A stretch of 64,000 nt of DNA from positions 29,275 through 93,274 of the forward strand of contig CALFWO010000016.1 in the NCBI GenBank assembly GCA_937928045.1, given 5' to 3'. A program made the translations under genes and the position numbers. Positions 46,627 to 55,535 of this stretch are shown here, piece after piece. Position 1 is the first letter of the stretch. Each line of letters begins with the position of its first letter. The notes below the pieces were generated by a model. It was not told the origin of the DNA. It ran no database searches and saw only the letters and a program-made list of their open reading frames with translations. The stretch is from an uncultured Saprospiraceae bacterium (lineage in GTDB: Bacteria; Bacteroidota; Bacteroidia; Chitinophagales; Saprospiraceae).

Positions 46627-48414
46627 ATGAAAACAAAGCTCACAGTCCTTTTTCTTGTTTCGATTCTTTCGTGGTGTTCTAGTCAAACCACAGTTACCTT
46701 TTTGTTAGAGGGGATTTTTTTAGAGGAAAATCAGCAGGTTGGAATAAGAGGAAGTGCATCTCCGCTTGATTGGTCCAAATCAATTCCTTTAAAAGTAAAA
46801 GACGGCAAGTATTCCTTGGAGCTGACATTTGAGTTTCTTAAAGAAGATCTTGAATTCAAGTTTGTAAAATTTGTAGATGACCAAAAACCGGTTTGGGAAG
46901 TTACACCGAATAGAACCTTTACTGTTTCAAATAAAATAGAAGCACAGATTTCTAAAAACATTTGGGAAAAAGAACAACTTGTTGATATCAACTCGTTGGA
47001 AAAGATTTCAAGCGAGGATCTTTTGAAAGATTTTGAATTGATTAAAACTATGGTTTTGGATGTTCATCCTGGAACCTATCGATACAAAACTAAAGCAGAA
47101 ATTTCGGCGGCACTTGATGAACTACAAGATAAATTCAGTCAGTCTTTGACATATCAAGAAGCCTATCTAGCAATGTCTAAACTAATGGCCACCATACAAT
47201 GTGATCATACCAAGGTCGGCTTTAACAATCAAAATAAATTGATCAACTCTATCATTCATTACCAACCGGATAAAGTACCATTCACATTCAGATGGGTCGC
47301 TGATGAAATGATTGTTGTGAATAATGTCTCCACATCCAGTTTATTACAAAGGGGAACTAAAATTCTATATATTAACGATGTACCCGTTGAAGAAATACGA
47401 AGCCAAATAACGAACTACATTGGAGCAGATGGAGCGACAGATCACAACCGAATTTATAAAACGCAAGTGAACGGATATAACTTTCGTTACAACGCTTTTG
47501 ATGTTTTCTATCCATTGCTTTTTCCCGTTAAAAATGAAAGAATTAGACTTTTAATTCAGCAACCTGGAGAAACTAGAAAAGACACAGTTTTTGTTGCTAT
47601 GATGACGAGGGATCAGCGATCTGAAATGCTCATTAATAAATATAAAGCTTTTCCAAACTCTAGAGATGATATGTGGGATTTGGAATTCAGGTCGGATGGA
47701 GTTGCAATATTAAAGATTAACTCTTTTGGTTTAAATGGTTGGAAAGCAATGACCATCGATTATAAAGCTTTTTTGGCTAATGCCTTTCATCAAATTAATG
47801 ATCAAGAAATAAAATGTCTGGTTATCGATATTCGGGAAAATACTGGAGGGGCAGATGAAATGGCCAATGAGTTATTTGGTTATCTCACCACTGAATCATT
47901 TAATTTCGATCGAGAGGGTAGAACGAGATATTTATCTTTTCCAGAAAAACTTAAACCGTACATTCAAACCTGGGGTGATGATCCTTGGTATTACAACTTG
48001 CAGCCAAAGCAAAAAAAAGCGGTTAATGGTTATTATATTTTCAAAAAAAATTTCAAATCGAAATCAGCACCAAGCAACAGTAAAATATTCAAAGGGAAAT
48101 TATTTTTATTAACTAGTGCTGCAAATACATCTTTAGCTTTTTATACCGCTTATCGATTTAAGTTACAAGCGTTAGGAACATCTATAGGCCAAGAGACAGG
48201 CGGGAATCTCAATGACATCAATGGTGGTCAAATTTTATTCCTACGATTACCGCATTCAAAAATAGAAATTGACTTTCCTGTAATGGGGGGATTTACTAGT
48301 CTGCCACAACCTAACCGAGGAGTAAGTCCAGATATCATAACTGAATATACCGTTCAGGATCTTATTCAAAAAAGAGATTTAGAGCTTGAAGAAGTTTTGA
48401 AGAGGATTCAGTGA
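46627..48414 (+). CDS. S41 family peptidase with N-terminal CBM20-like domain
   Basis: The 596-residue precursor starts at the ATG at 46627 with a signal peptide (KTKLTVLFLVSILSWCSSQ). The TTG at 46591 lies within a promoter-like CATCTTTG (46586-46593). Residues 20-110 resemble a starch-binding or E-set fold (VGIRGSASPLDWSKSIPL). A C-terminal-processing-peptidase domain follows, with CLVIDIRENTGGADEMANELFG and ETGGNLNDINGG. The likely nucleophile is the Ser in AANTSLAF; the usual flanking Ala-Ser-Glu pattern is altered. It is probably exported. No partner gene is seen. Confidence 0.85.
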   Translation: MKTKLTVLFLVSILSWCSSQTTVTFLLEGIFLEENQQVGIRGSASPLDWSKSIPLKVKDGKYSLELTFEFLKEDLEFKFVKFVDDQKPVWEVTPNRTFTVSNKIEAQISKNIWEKEQLVDINSLEKISSEDLLKDFELIKTMVLDVHPGTYRYKTKAEISAALDELQDKFSQSLTYQEAYLAMSKLMATIQCDHTKVGFNNQNKLINSIIHYQPDKVPFTFRWVADEMIVVNNVSTSSLLQRGTKILYINDVPVEEIRSQITNYIGADGATDHNRIYKTQVNGYNFRYNAFDVFYPLLFPVKNERIRLLIQQPGETRKDTVFVAMMTRDQRSEMLINKYKAFPNSRDDMWDLEFRSDGVAILKINSFGLNGWKAMTIDYKAFLANAFHQINDQEIKCLVIDIRENTGGADEMANELFGYLTTESFNFDREGRTRYLSFPEKLKPYIQTWGDDPWYYNLQPKQKKAVNGYYIFKKNFKSKSAPSNSKIFKGKLFLLTSAANTSLAFYTAYRFKLQALGTSIGQETGGNLNDINGGQILFLRLPHSKIEIDFPVMGGFTSLPQPNRGVSPDIITEYTVQDLIQKRDLELEEVLKRIQ

Positions 48415-48558
48415 TTTTATAATTTATAATGCCTTCATCGTATTGATCAAATAGCGAAACTGTAAAGGATTTACTGAAGTAAATCTCCAAGATATTAATA
48501 TTTTGATCTTTTTGATTTTCAAAATTTCTCAATATATTTAAAGAAACAAACTACAATT

Positions 48559-49113
48559 ATGAAAATTTTAAAGTATATCCTTGGCTTTATTGGAATCCTA
48601 TTATTGATATTTTTTGTCAGAGGACTATTAACTCCATCAATATCTTATGAAGCTGAAATTGAAGTTAATAAATCTGCTGCAGAATCTTGGTCGGTCATGT
48701 CAGATGAAGAATATTTACCAGAATGGCTCGAAGGGTACATTAGATCTGAGTTGGTCAGCGGAACTGCCAATACTATTGGCGCTGTATCAAATATTTATGT
48801 GGAAGATAATGGAAAAGAAATGGTCATGAAAGAAACCATGACTGGTATTGAATTGTATAAATTGATGGCGATGCATTTCTCTATAGATTTTATGGAAATG
48901 GATTATGAAATGATGTTCGAAGAAGCAAATGGGAAAACCAAAATAAAAACAAAGACCACAACAATGGGCAATGGCCTTTTTGCGAAATCTTTAATGCCAT
49001 TCATTAAAGGAACTATGGTTACGCAAGAAGTAAATAATTTGAATGCCTTGCAAAGAATAATAAACGCAAATACAAAAAACTATTTTCCCGAGATAGCTTC
49101 GGAATTGGATTGA
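48559..49113 (+). CDS. SRPBCC-fold protein with an N-terminal membrane anchor
   Basis: A 184-residue protein. An N-terminal hydrophobic helix (KYILGFIGILLLIFFV) leads into a START/SRPBCC domain that begins EAEIEVNKSAAESWSVM. WLEGYIRSE and a final helix near NLNALQRIINANT are also typical. This fold binds hydrophobic ligands; the ligand is unknown. It is transcribed alone and ends at a strong terminator shared with the convergent cystathionine synthase gene. Confidence 0.8.
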   Translation: MKILKYILGFIGILLLIFFVRGLLTPSISYEAEIEVNKSAAESWSVMSDEEYLPEWLEGYIRSELVSGTANTIGAVSNIYVEDNGKEMVMKETMTGIELYKLMAMHFSIDFMEMDYEMMFEEANGKTKIKTKTTTMGNGLFAKSLMPFIKGTMVTQEVNNLNALQRIINANTKNYFPEIASELD

Positions 49114-49147
49114 ATAGCTCAATCATAAAATGGCTTGAATACAAATA

Positions 49148-49182
49148 AAAAAGGCTTGATGCAAAATACATCAAGCCTTTTT
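49148..49182 (+). terminator. Bidirectional terminator between the SRPBCC and PLP-enzyme genes
   Basis: AAAAAGGCTTGATG (49148-49161) and CATCAAGCCTTTTT (49169-49182) form a 14-bp perfect stem with a 7-base loop. The A and T runs allow use on either strand. Confidence 0.93.
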
Positions 49183-49199
49183 ATTAATATAAGAAGGGG

Positions 49200-50555
49200 T
49201 TATACCGTCTGGATGATATCGTATTCCGTAAGTATATGCAATCCTCCAGCCTTATCTCTCGCTACTACTGCCGGAAGTTTTTTATCAATATACTTGACCA
49301 ACTCTTTACAAGTCAAAGTCTCATCTACAACGTGAAATGGTTCTCCCATGATTTCACTGATGGCCAAATCACCATTGCGCATTGGATTCTCCAATAAGAA
49401 GCTTAAGATTTTACTCTCCGTAATTGATCCAACCATTTTTTCATCCTTATAAACAGGAACCTGTGAAAGATCTTTTTCTTTCAATAAATTGAATACTTCT
49501 TTTACAGTATGAGTAGGTGCTACGGAAATAAATTCTTTGTTAGATTTCTTGGCAATGACATCTTTGACTTTTAATTCATCGTCTAAAAATCCTCTTTCGC
49601 GCATCCAATCATCATTGTATATTTTACCAACATAACGAGAGCCATGATCATGAATCACAACAACGACGACATCATCCGCTGTCAATTGATCTTTCATTTG
49701 CTGTAATCCAGCAAAAGCGGAACCTGCAGAATATCCCAAAAGAATTCCTTCTTCTCGAGCGATTCTTCGAGCCATCACTGCACCATCTTTATCAGATACT
49801 TTTTCAAAATGATCGATTAATGAAAAGTCGACATTCTTCGGTAAGATATCTTCACCAATTCCTTCTGTGATGTAAGGATAAATCTCCTTTTCATCAAACT
49901 CACCAGTCTCGTGGTATTTCTTAAATACGGATCCATAGGTATCAATGCCCCAAACCTTGATATTAGGATTCTGTTCTTTTAAGTATTTAGCCGTTCCGGA
50001 TATTGTACCACCAGTGCCTACACCAGTAATCATGTGAGTGATCTTGCCTTCAGTTTGTTCCCAAATTTCAGGTCCGGTCGATTCATAATGAGCTTGGCGA
50101 TTAGAAAGGTTGTCATATTGATTGACCCAAAAGGAATTTGGAATCTCTTTACTCAAGCGTTCAGCAACAGAATAATAAGACCTCGGATCGTCAGGTGTTA
50201 CATTCGTTGGGCAAACAATAACTTCAGAACCCATAGCTTTCAACAAATCAAACTTCTCCTTGGATTGCTTATCACTTGTTGTAAAGATACTTCGGTAGCC
50301 CTTTACACAAGCTGCAATCGCCAGTCCCATTCCAGTGTTCCCAGAAGTACATTCGATAATCGTACCGCCAGGCTTAATTTTGCCTGATGCAATGGCATCA
50401 TCAAACATCTTCAAAGCCATACGATCTTTGATCGAGTGTCCCGGGTTGAAGGTTTCCACTTTGCAAAGAACCAAAGCTGGAATATCACCAACCACATGGT
50501 TGATCTTGACCATTGGCGTATTGCCGATGGTTTCTAAAATGTTGTTATAATACAT
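49200..50555 (-). CDS. Cystathionine beta-synthase-like PLP enzyme with CBS domains
   Basis: A 451-residue fold-type II PLP enzyme. PLP-Lys43 sits in NPGHSIKDRMAL, the substrate loop is TSGNTGMG, and the phosphate-binding stretch is GVGTGGTISG. After about residue 330, two CBS motifs form a regulatory tail (VAPTHTVKEVFNLL; VDETLTCKELVKYI). It lacks the heme-binding N-terminus of animal CBS. It would join serine or O-acetylserine with homocysteine or sulfide; cysteine synthase activity cannot be excluded. It follows the LysM gene by 15 bases. Confidence 0.88.
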   Translation of the reverse strand: MYYNNILETIGNTPMVKINHVVGDIPALVLCKVETFNPGHSIKDRMALKMFDDAIASGKIKPGGTIIECTSGNTGMGLAIAACVKGYRSIFTTSDKQSKEKFDLLKAMGSEVIVCPTNVTPDDPRSYYSVAERLSKEIPNSFWVNQYDNLSNRQAHYESTGPEIWEQTEGKITHMITGVGTGGTISGTAKYLKEQNPNIKVWGIDTYGSVFKKYHETGEFDEKEIYPYITEGIGEDILPKNVDFSLIDHFEKVSDKDGAVMARRIAREEGILLGYSAGSAFAGLQQMKDQLTADDVVVVVIHDHGSRYVGKIYNDDWMRERGFLDDELKVKDVIAKKSNKEFISVAPTHTVKEVFNLLKEKDLSQVPVYKDEKMVGSITESKILSFLLENPMRNGDLAISEIMGEPFHVVDETLTCKELVKYIDKKLPAVVARDKAGGLHILTEYDIIQTV

Positions 50556-50570
50556 GTGTGGATTTAAAAT

Positions 50571-51404
50571 TTACCGCAAATATCGGACTTTCACGAAGAA
50601 TTGTCCATCTAAAGCACCCAATAACTTTGCAACTTTCGGAGAAATCACCACCATTACTTTGTCGGGGTAGACATTTTCAGGCAATCGACCAATGACTTTC
50701 GCATAAACTGTCTTCCGATTCATTGGATTGTGTACAGCGATCTTAGAACCAATAGCAGCATGTCTGTGCAGGGTAAATAGATCAGTGCTTTTCTTTGAGC
50801 GCTTATCCCAATAAGCCATCCCATGTTCATAGATTGATCCCTTTTTCGGAGCACCTTTTTCAAAAAATTCCCCAATTTCATTTGAAGGCGGGTTTATTTT
50901 GGCGGAATTGTGCCATTCTGGTAAGATTCCATCCTTTTTCATCCAGCCAACTAGTAAGACTTGGTTCAGACTCAAAGTATTGTCTTTCAGTTTATTGCGA
51001 ATCAGGAGATCTTCTACTGGCATTTTGAAATTCTTCTTTGCAATGCCGTACATGGTATCTCCAGGTTTTGCTTTGTAGTAGAGTGGAATCAAGTTTTTCA
51101 CTTCATCAGCAGATTCTGTATAGCGAATTACAGCACGATTTGGAAGCGGAATCGTCAATCTTTCCCCAATATCCCAGATCGCCTCTATCATACTTGGATT
51201 GAATACAAAAAGCTCTTCCAAGGTCAGGCCATAGAATTTAGATAAGCTATACAAAGTCTCATCTGCCTTCATGACATGCTCAAAAGTCTTATTGCCTTGC
51301 TCGTCAAAGCTGATAAAAATACTATCTTGTTGATTTTGTATGGCAGACTGGCCTATACATACGGACGCCAAAAGCAGTCCCAGTAGGGTAAGTGTGTGTC
51401 TCAT
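50571..51404 (-). CDS. Exported LysM protein with a DPBB-like C-terminus
   Basis: A 277-residue secreted protein with a signal peptide (RHTLTLLGLLLASVCIGQ). Two LysM modules bind peptidoglycan: about 40-88 (HVMKADETLYSLSKFYGLT) and about 108-150 (YKAKPGDTMYGIAKKNFKM). The last 85 residues have the pattern of a double-psi beta-barrel of the RlpA/YpeB type (TLHRHAAIGSKIAVHNPMNR, VMVVISPKVAKLLGA). No lytic residue set is obvious. It is divergent from kdsB with only 26 bases between the start codons. Confidence 0.83.
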   Translation of the reverse strand: MRHTLTLLGLLLASVCIGQSAIQNQQDSIFISFDEQGNKTFEHVMKADETLYSLSKFYGLTLEELFVFNPSMIEAIWDIGERLTIPLPNRAVIRYTESADEVKNLIPLYYKAKPGDTMYGIAKKNFKMPVEDLLIRNKLKDNTLSLNQVLLVGWMKKDGILPEWHNSAKINPPSNEIGEFFEKGAPKKGSIYEHGMAYWDKRSKKSTDLFTLHRHAAIGSKIAVHNPMNRKTVYAKVIGRLPENVYPDKVMVVISPKVAKLLGALDGQFFVKVRYLR

Positions 51405-51430
51405 AGTGTTTCTAATTCGGAGATAAATTT

Positions 51431-52168
51431 ATGAAAACTCTCGCGATTATCCCTGCCAGATACGAATCAACTCGATTTCCAGGCAAATTATTAGCTCTTT
51501 TAGGAGATAAACCGGTTTTAAAATGGGTTTGGGAGCGCGCTAGCGCGACTGAATCAGTTGATAAAGTGATCATAGCTACCGATCATCAAAAGATATTTGA
51601 TGCCGCGACAGCTTGGGGAGCAGACGTAATGATGACAAGGATTGAGCATCAGACGGGCACCGACCGATGTATCGAAGTCGCTAAAAAATTTCCGGAATTT
51701 GAAACGGTGATCAATGTGCAAGGTGATGAGCCATTTTTGGATCCGCAAGAGATTAATGGATTGGCTCAATTGATTCAAGGTTCCAATTCTTTTGAAGTCG
51801 CAACACTCTGCATAAAGCTTCAATCGGAGGAAGCAATCAACAATCCGAATGTTGTAAAATTAGTTAGGGCTGGTAACCGCGCCCATTTTTTCAGTCGAGC
51901 ACCAATTCCTTTTTTGCGGGATAAAGGGAAAACATTGAAAGTGACCGATCATGATTACTATCAGCATATCGGGGTATATGCATTTAAGCGTAAGAGCCTT
52001 TTGGGTATTTCTAAAATGCCTTTGGGGAATTGGGAGCAAATGGAAAAATTAGAGCAACTCCGATGGATGGAGGCAGGTTATACTTTTGGAGTAATAGAGG
52101 TGACTAAGAAATCTATTGGAATAGATACACCCGAAGATCTGAAAGCCGCGGAGCGGATGTTGAAGTAG
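51431..52168 (+). CDS. kdsB: 3-deoxy-manno-octulosonate cytidylyltransferase
   Basis: KdsB activates Kdo with CTP to CMP-Kdo for lipopolysaccharide core synthesis in the cytoplasm. The 245-residue protein has the nucleotide-binding start IPARYESTRFPGK, TGTDRCIEVA, and VINVQGDEPFLDP. The C-terminal GIDTPEDLKAAE is the usual ending. The length is normal. It faces the LysM gene across a 26-base gap, so both promoters must lie within or overlap the opposite coding region. Confidence 0.97.
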   Translation: MKTLAIIPARYESTRFPGKLLALLGDKPVLKWVWERASATESVDKVIIATDHQKIFDAATAWGADVMMTRIEHQTGTDRCIEVAKKFPEFETVINVQGDEPFLDPQEINGLAQLIQGSNSFEVATLCIKLQSEEAINNPNVVKLVRAGNRAHFFSRAPIPFLRDKGKTLKVTDHDYYQHIGVYAFKRKSLLGISKMPLGNWEQMEKLEQLRWMEAGYTFGVIEVTKKSIGIDTPEDLKAAERMLK

Positions 52169-52190
52169 CTCCTTTTTTATTGCAAAACCA

Positions 52191-52438
52191 ATGGTAAAAA
52201 TAGACTCCATGAAGGCTTCCAAAATTCTAATGGATCTTTTACTGCCACTATTGCTATTCCATACAATTGCTGGAATTGCATTTGAAATTTGTTATTTCCA
52301 GTTGAAAGGAGTCATTGGTTTATGACATTGACTCGGGTATTAAATTTGTTAATGTTCTTTTTCATAATGGCATACTTTCTAGCTGTTAGCAATTTTGATT
52401 GGGCAGAAAAATCAGTAGTTTTTGATTTTAAAATATAG
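52191..52438 (+). pseudogene. Two tiny overlapping membrane-protein frames, probably decayed
   Basis: A 44-codon frame (52191-52325) with one hydrophobic helix (DLLLPLLLFHTIAGIAF) is followed by a 38-codon frame (52322-52438) with another (LNLLMFFFIMAYFLAV). They overlap by ATGA. Both sit directly upstream of a broken RDD gene and on the same strand. I favour relics of one membrane protein, but small real proteins are possible. They start 22 bases after kdsB. Confidence 0.35.
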
Positions 52439-52824
52439 AAGAACCAGTAGCCAAGAAGAATAGATTTTACAATCGCATAATAGACTTGCTAATTATTTTT
52501 ACGTTAGCCCATGGGAGTTTTGGAGCATTATCATGGGGATCTTTTTTTACGAATCATGAATCATTTGAAATATTCATTGTTAACCTAACCTGATTTATTT
52601 TGCTAAATTCATTTATAAATTATTTCTTTCTTGCGATTTTGTTTTTGCAGACTATTGGTAAGCTGCAAAATAATGTATTGGCCTCTTACCAAGGAGGAAG
52701 ATTCAAAGCTATATTTATTAGATCAATATGTAGATTCATTCCCTTTGAAGTTTTTTCTTTCATTGGAGAAATAGGTTGGCATGAATCTATTGCTTATACT
52801 GTCGTTGTTAGAAAAGTAAAGTGA
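52432..52824 (+). pseudogene. RDD-family membrane protein, broken by an in-frame TGA
   Basis: The frame reads EEPVAKKNRFYNRIIDLLIIF, hits a TGA at 52591-52593, then continues in the same frame. NYFFLAILFLQTIGK and SICRFIPFEVFSF follow, then IGWHESIAYTVVVRK to a stop at 52824. These are the start and end motifs of an RDD family protein (RxxNxxxD, TxGK, RFIPFE, GWHDxxS). No in-frame ATG precedes the first motif. A sequencing error at the TGA would restore only the second half, so loss of the N-terminus also points to decay. Confidence 0.65.
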
Positions 52825-53053
52825 TTAAATTATCATAGTCTTTGTTAAGTTCAAAAACAACGTTTTAAAACCGATTGAGAAATTAGATTTGTACAATGCT
52901 TTTAAAATATTGTTGATTTATTTGTCTTTGTGTAATAAAAGTAATTTACAATTGATATTGAAATTATAAATGGATTTTAATGAAAATTATTAAGAATCTT
53001 TTACTCCATTTTTTACTAAATTAAGTTTAAAATAAAAACCACATAGTCAAAAT

Positions 53054-54886
53054 ATGATGTCAAAATTTATTGCCACAGCAGTTTTATTGTTTTTGAGTGC
53101 CTTTCATTTGATTGGTCAAAATTCCTTGATGGTCAATGCTTATAATCGCGCATCGATATCGCTAAATGGAGATTGGAAATACATTGTCGATCCGTATGAA
53201 AATGGATTTTATAATTACCGTTACCAGCCGTTTGAAAATCAAGACAATCCTGGTAAAGGAGCTTTTTTTACAAATGCCAAAAGAGCAGATAAAGCGGATC
53301 TTGTCGAATATGATTTTGACAAAATGGAGGATTTGAAAATTCCAGGGGATTGGAATTCACAAGAGGAAAAGTTATTCTATTATGAAGGAACTGTTTGGCT
53401 TAAAAAGTCTTTTGAATATAAGAGAACGGCTAAAGGGAAAAGAGTGTTTCTTTATTTCGGAGCCGCTAATTATAGGTCTGATGTTTATTTCAACGGGAAA
53501 AAATTAGGAGCGCATGTAGGTGGATTTACTCCCTTTCAGTATGAAGTCACTGATCATTTGAAAGTCGGAAGTAATTTTGTAGTTGTAAAAGTTGATAACA
53601 AACGTATTAAGCATGAAGTGCCAACGCTAAATACTGATTGGTGGAATTATGGAGGAATCACCAGGGATGTAAAACTCATCGAAACCAGCGAGACTTTTAT
53701 TTCTGATTATGTGGTTCAATTGGATTCGAACAAATTAATAAATATTAAGGTTCAATTGGACGGCCCTGAGCTCGCCAAACAAGCAGTTACTATTGATATT
53801 CCAGCTTTAAATATTTCAAAAAGCATAGTGACTAATGCGAGCGGAAAAGGAATGCTTAGCATAAGCTCAGAGAACATCGCTTATTGGTCACCAGATTCAC
53901 CGAAGCTTTACCAAGTCAAATTAAGCACTTCCCAAGATGAAATTGAAGATCAAATTGGATTTAGAACAATTGATACTAACGGCCCAGATATATTATTAAA
54001 TGGCAAAAGTATTTTCCTAAAAGGAATTTCAATTCATGAAGAGAGCCCGATTACAAAAGGAAGATGTAATTCTAAAGATGATGCTAAACAACTTTTGAAA
54101 TGGGTAAAGTCACTTGGTTGCAACTATGTTCGACTTGCTCATTATCCGCACAACGAACATATGATTCGACTTGCAGATGAAATGGGGATATTGGTCTGGG
54201 AAGAGATTCCGGTTTATTGGACAATAGCCTGGGAGAACGAAGAGACTTACATCAATGCGGAGAATCAAATCTCAGAAGTCATCACGAGAGATCAAAATAG
54301 AGCCAGCGTAATTATTTGGTCAATGGCAAACGAAACACCAACTAGTGAAGCTAGAAATCATTTCTTGGGCAAGTTGGCTAAATTTACTAAAGATAAAGAT
54401 CCAACACGTTTGATAAGTGCAGCCTTAGAACAGCATAATTTTCAAGGCAACAAAAATGTTAGAACCATCGATGATCCATTCGCTAAAATTGCCGACGTCT
54501 TAAGTTTTAATCAATACATCGGTTGGTATGATGGAAATATTGAGAAATGCCAAACGATTCAATGGAACATCCAAGAAAACAAACCGGTCATTGTTTCTGA
54601 ATTTGGAGCTGGAGCAAAATTTGGTTTGCATGGGGATAAGGATGAACGATGGACCGAGGAATACCAAGAATATCTTTATCAAGAAACATTAAAAATGATA
54701 GATCAAATTGATCAATTAAGAGGAGTCTCACCTTGGATATTGGTCGATTTTAGATCACCGCGAAGGGTATTGCCTGAGATTCAAGATAACTACAATCGCA
54801 AAGGATTGATCTCTGAAAATGGAGAAAAGAAAAAGGCATTTTTTGTACTCAAAAAATATTATGATGCTAAGGTCTGGCCGAAGTAA
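53054..54886 (+). CDS. Secreted family 2 glycoside hydrolase (beta-glucuronidase/galactosidase-like)
   Basis: A 610-residue precursor with a signal peptide (KFIATAVLLFLSAFHLIGQ). A jelly-roll sugar-binding domain (GTVWLKKSFEY, VYFNGKKLGAHVGGFTPF), an Ig-like linker (residues about 205-300) and a TIM barrel follow. The acid/base is Glu427 in SMANETPT and the nucleophile is Glu516 in IVSEFGAGA. The NxRLAHYPH and WNYGGITRDV motifs are closest to UidA/beta-glucuronidase. The gene stands alone, with no SusC/D pair beside it, so it is not part of a polysaccharide utilisation locus here. Confidence 0.92.
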   Translation: MMSKFIATAVLLFLSAFHLIGQNSLMVNAYNRASISLNGDWKYIVDPYENGFYNYRYQPFENQDNPGKGAFFTNAKRADKADLVEYDFDKMEDLKIPGDWNSQEEKLFYYEGTVWLKKSFEYKRTAKGKRVFLYFGAANYRSDVYFNGKKLGAHVGGFTPFQYEVTDHLKVGSNFVVVKVDNKRIKHEVPTLNTDWWNYGGITRDVKLIETSETFISDYVVQLDSNKLINIKVQLDGPELAKQAVTIDIPALNISKSIVTNASGKGMLSISSENIAYWSPDSPKLYQVKLSTSQDEIEDQIGFRTIDTNGPDILLNGKSIFLKGISIHEESPITKGRCNSKDDAKQLLKWVKSLGCNYVRLAHYPHNEHMIRLADEMGILVWEEIPVYWTIAWENEETYINAENQISEVITRDQNRASVIIWSMANETPTSEARNHFLGKLAKFTKDKDPTRLISAALEQHNFQGNKNVRTIDDPFAKIADVLSFNQYIGWYDGNIEKCQTIQWNIQENKPVIVSEFGAGAKFGLHGDKDERWTEEYQEYLYQETLKMIDQIDQLRGVSPWILVDFRSPRRVLPEIQDNYNRKGLISENGEKKKAFFVLKKYYDAKVWPK

Positions 54887-54930
54887 ATCGCCTTTTGTTT
54901 TGGAAAAAAGTCGAGGATTGAATTAAGCGC

Positions 54931-55416
54931 CTAAGACAACAAATCGCCGTTGAAGGACAAGGGAAGTAAATCTTTGGCCGAACCAATCATCCAGGTTTCG
55001 TCGGAATCAGAGGTCAATAACAAACGAATAGGAGTTTTCTGTCGATCTTCTGTTTCTGATAAAACCTGTCGACAAGCGCCACAAGGGGATGCGGGCACAG
55101 TAATTCGTTGATTTGGATTATGAACCACGATAGCCATTACCACCACTTTTTTCCCCATATATGAATTGCTGGTAATCGACAAAACGGAACGTTCTGCACA
55201 GATGCACATGGGATAGGCGGCATTTTCTTGATTGGCTCCTTTTACAATGGTGCCATCTTCCAGTAATGCTGCAGCTCCAACTTTAAAATTTGAATAAGGA
55301 GAATAAGAAAGACTTAATGCCTCCCGGGCGGCTTTTACCAGCTGAGCGTCACTAGAGTCAAGGGTTTCTAATGATTTTGCAATGTGAATATTACAAGAAA
55401 TTGTGCGTTTTTCCAT
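54931..55416 (-). CDS. cdd: Cytidine deaminase
   Basis: A 161-residue homotetramer-type CDA that deaminates cytidine and deoxycytidine in pyrimidine salvage. The zinc site is visible: CAERSVLS with Cys and catalytic Glu, and PCGACRQ with the other two Cys. The NPYSNFKVGAA-like SYSPYSNFKVGAA is the usual N-terminal motif. It is convergent with the glycosidase gene and divergent from the saccharopine dehydrogenase-like gene. Confidence 0.95.
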   Translation of the reverse strand: MEKRTISCNIHIAKSLETLDSSDAQLVKAAREALSLSYSPYSNFKVGAAALLEDGTIVKGANQENAAYPMCICAERSVLSITSNSYMGKKVVVMAIVVHNPNQRITVPASPCGACRQVLSETEDRQKTPIRLLLTSDSDETWMIGSAKDLLPLSFNGDLLS

Positions 55417-55535
55417 GTCTGGGTCTTGCTTATGAAAAGGAAGTTAAGCTATTTTGTTTCATTTTCTGGCAGAATTTAAAAAAGGAGCCTAAATTGCCGC
55501 TTTTTAGGACATGTGATAATAAGTTAAAACACAGC

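Noticed and set aside
52600..52824. A free-standing 74-residue gene
   Set aside because: Its sequence is the C-terminal half of an RDD protein and the first half lies in the same frame before a TGA.
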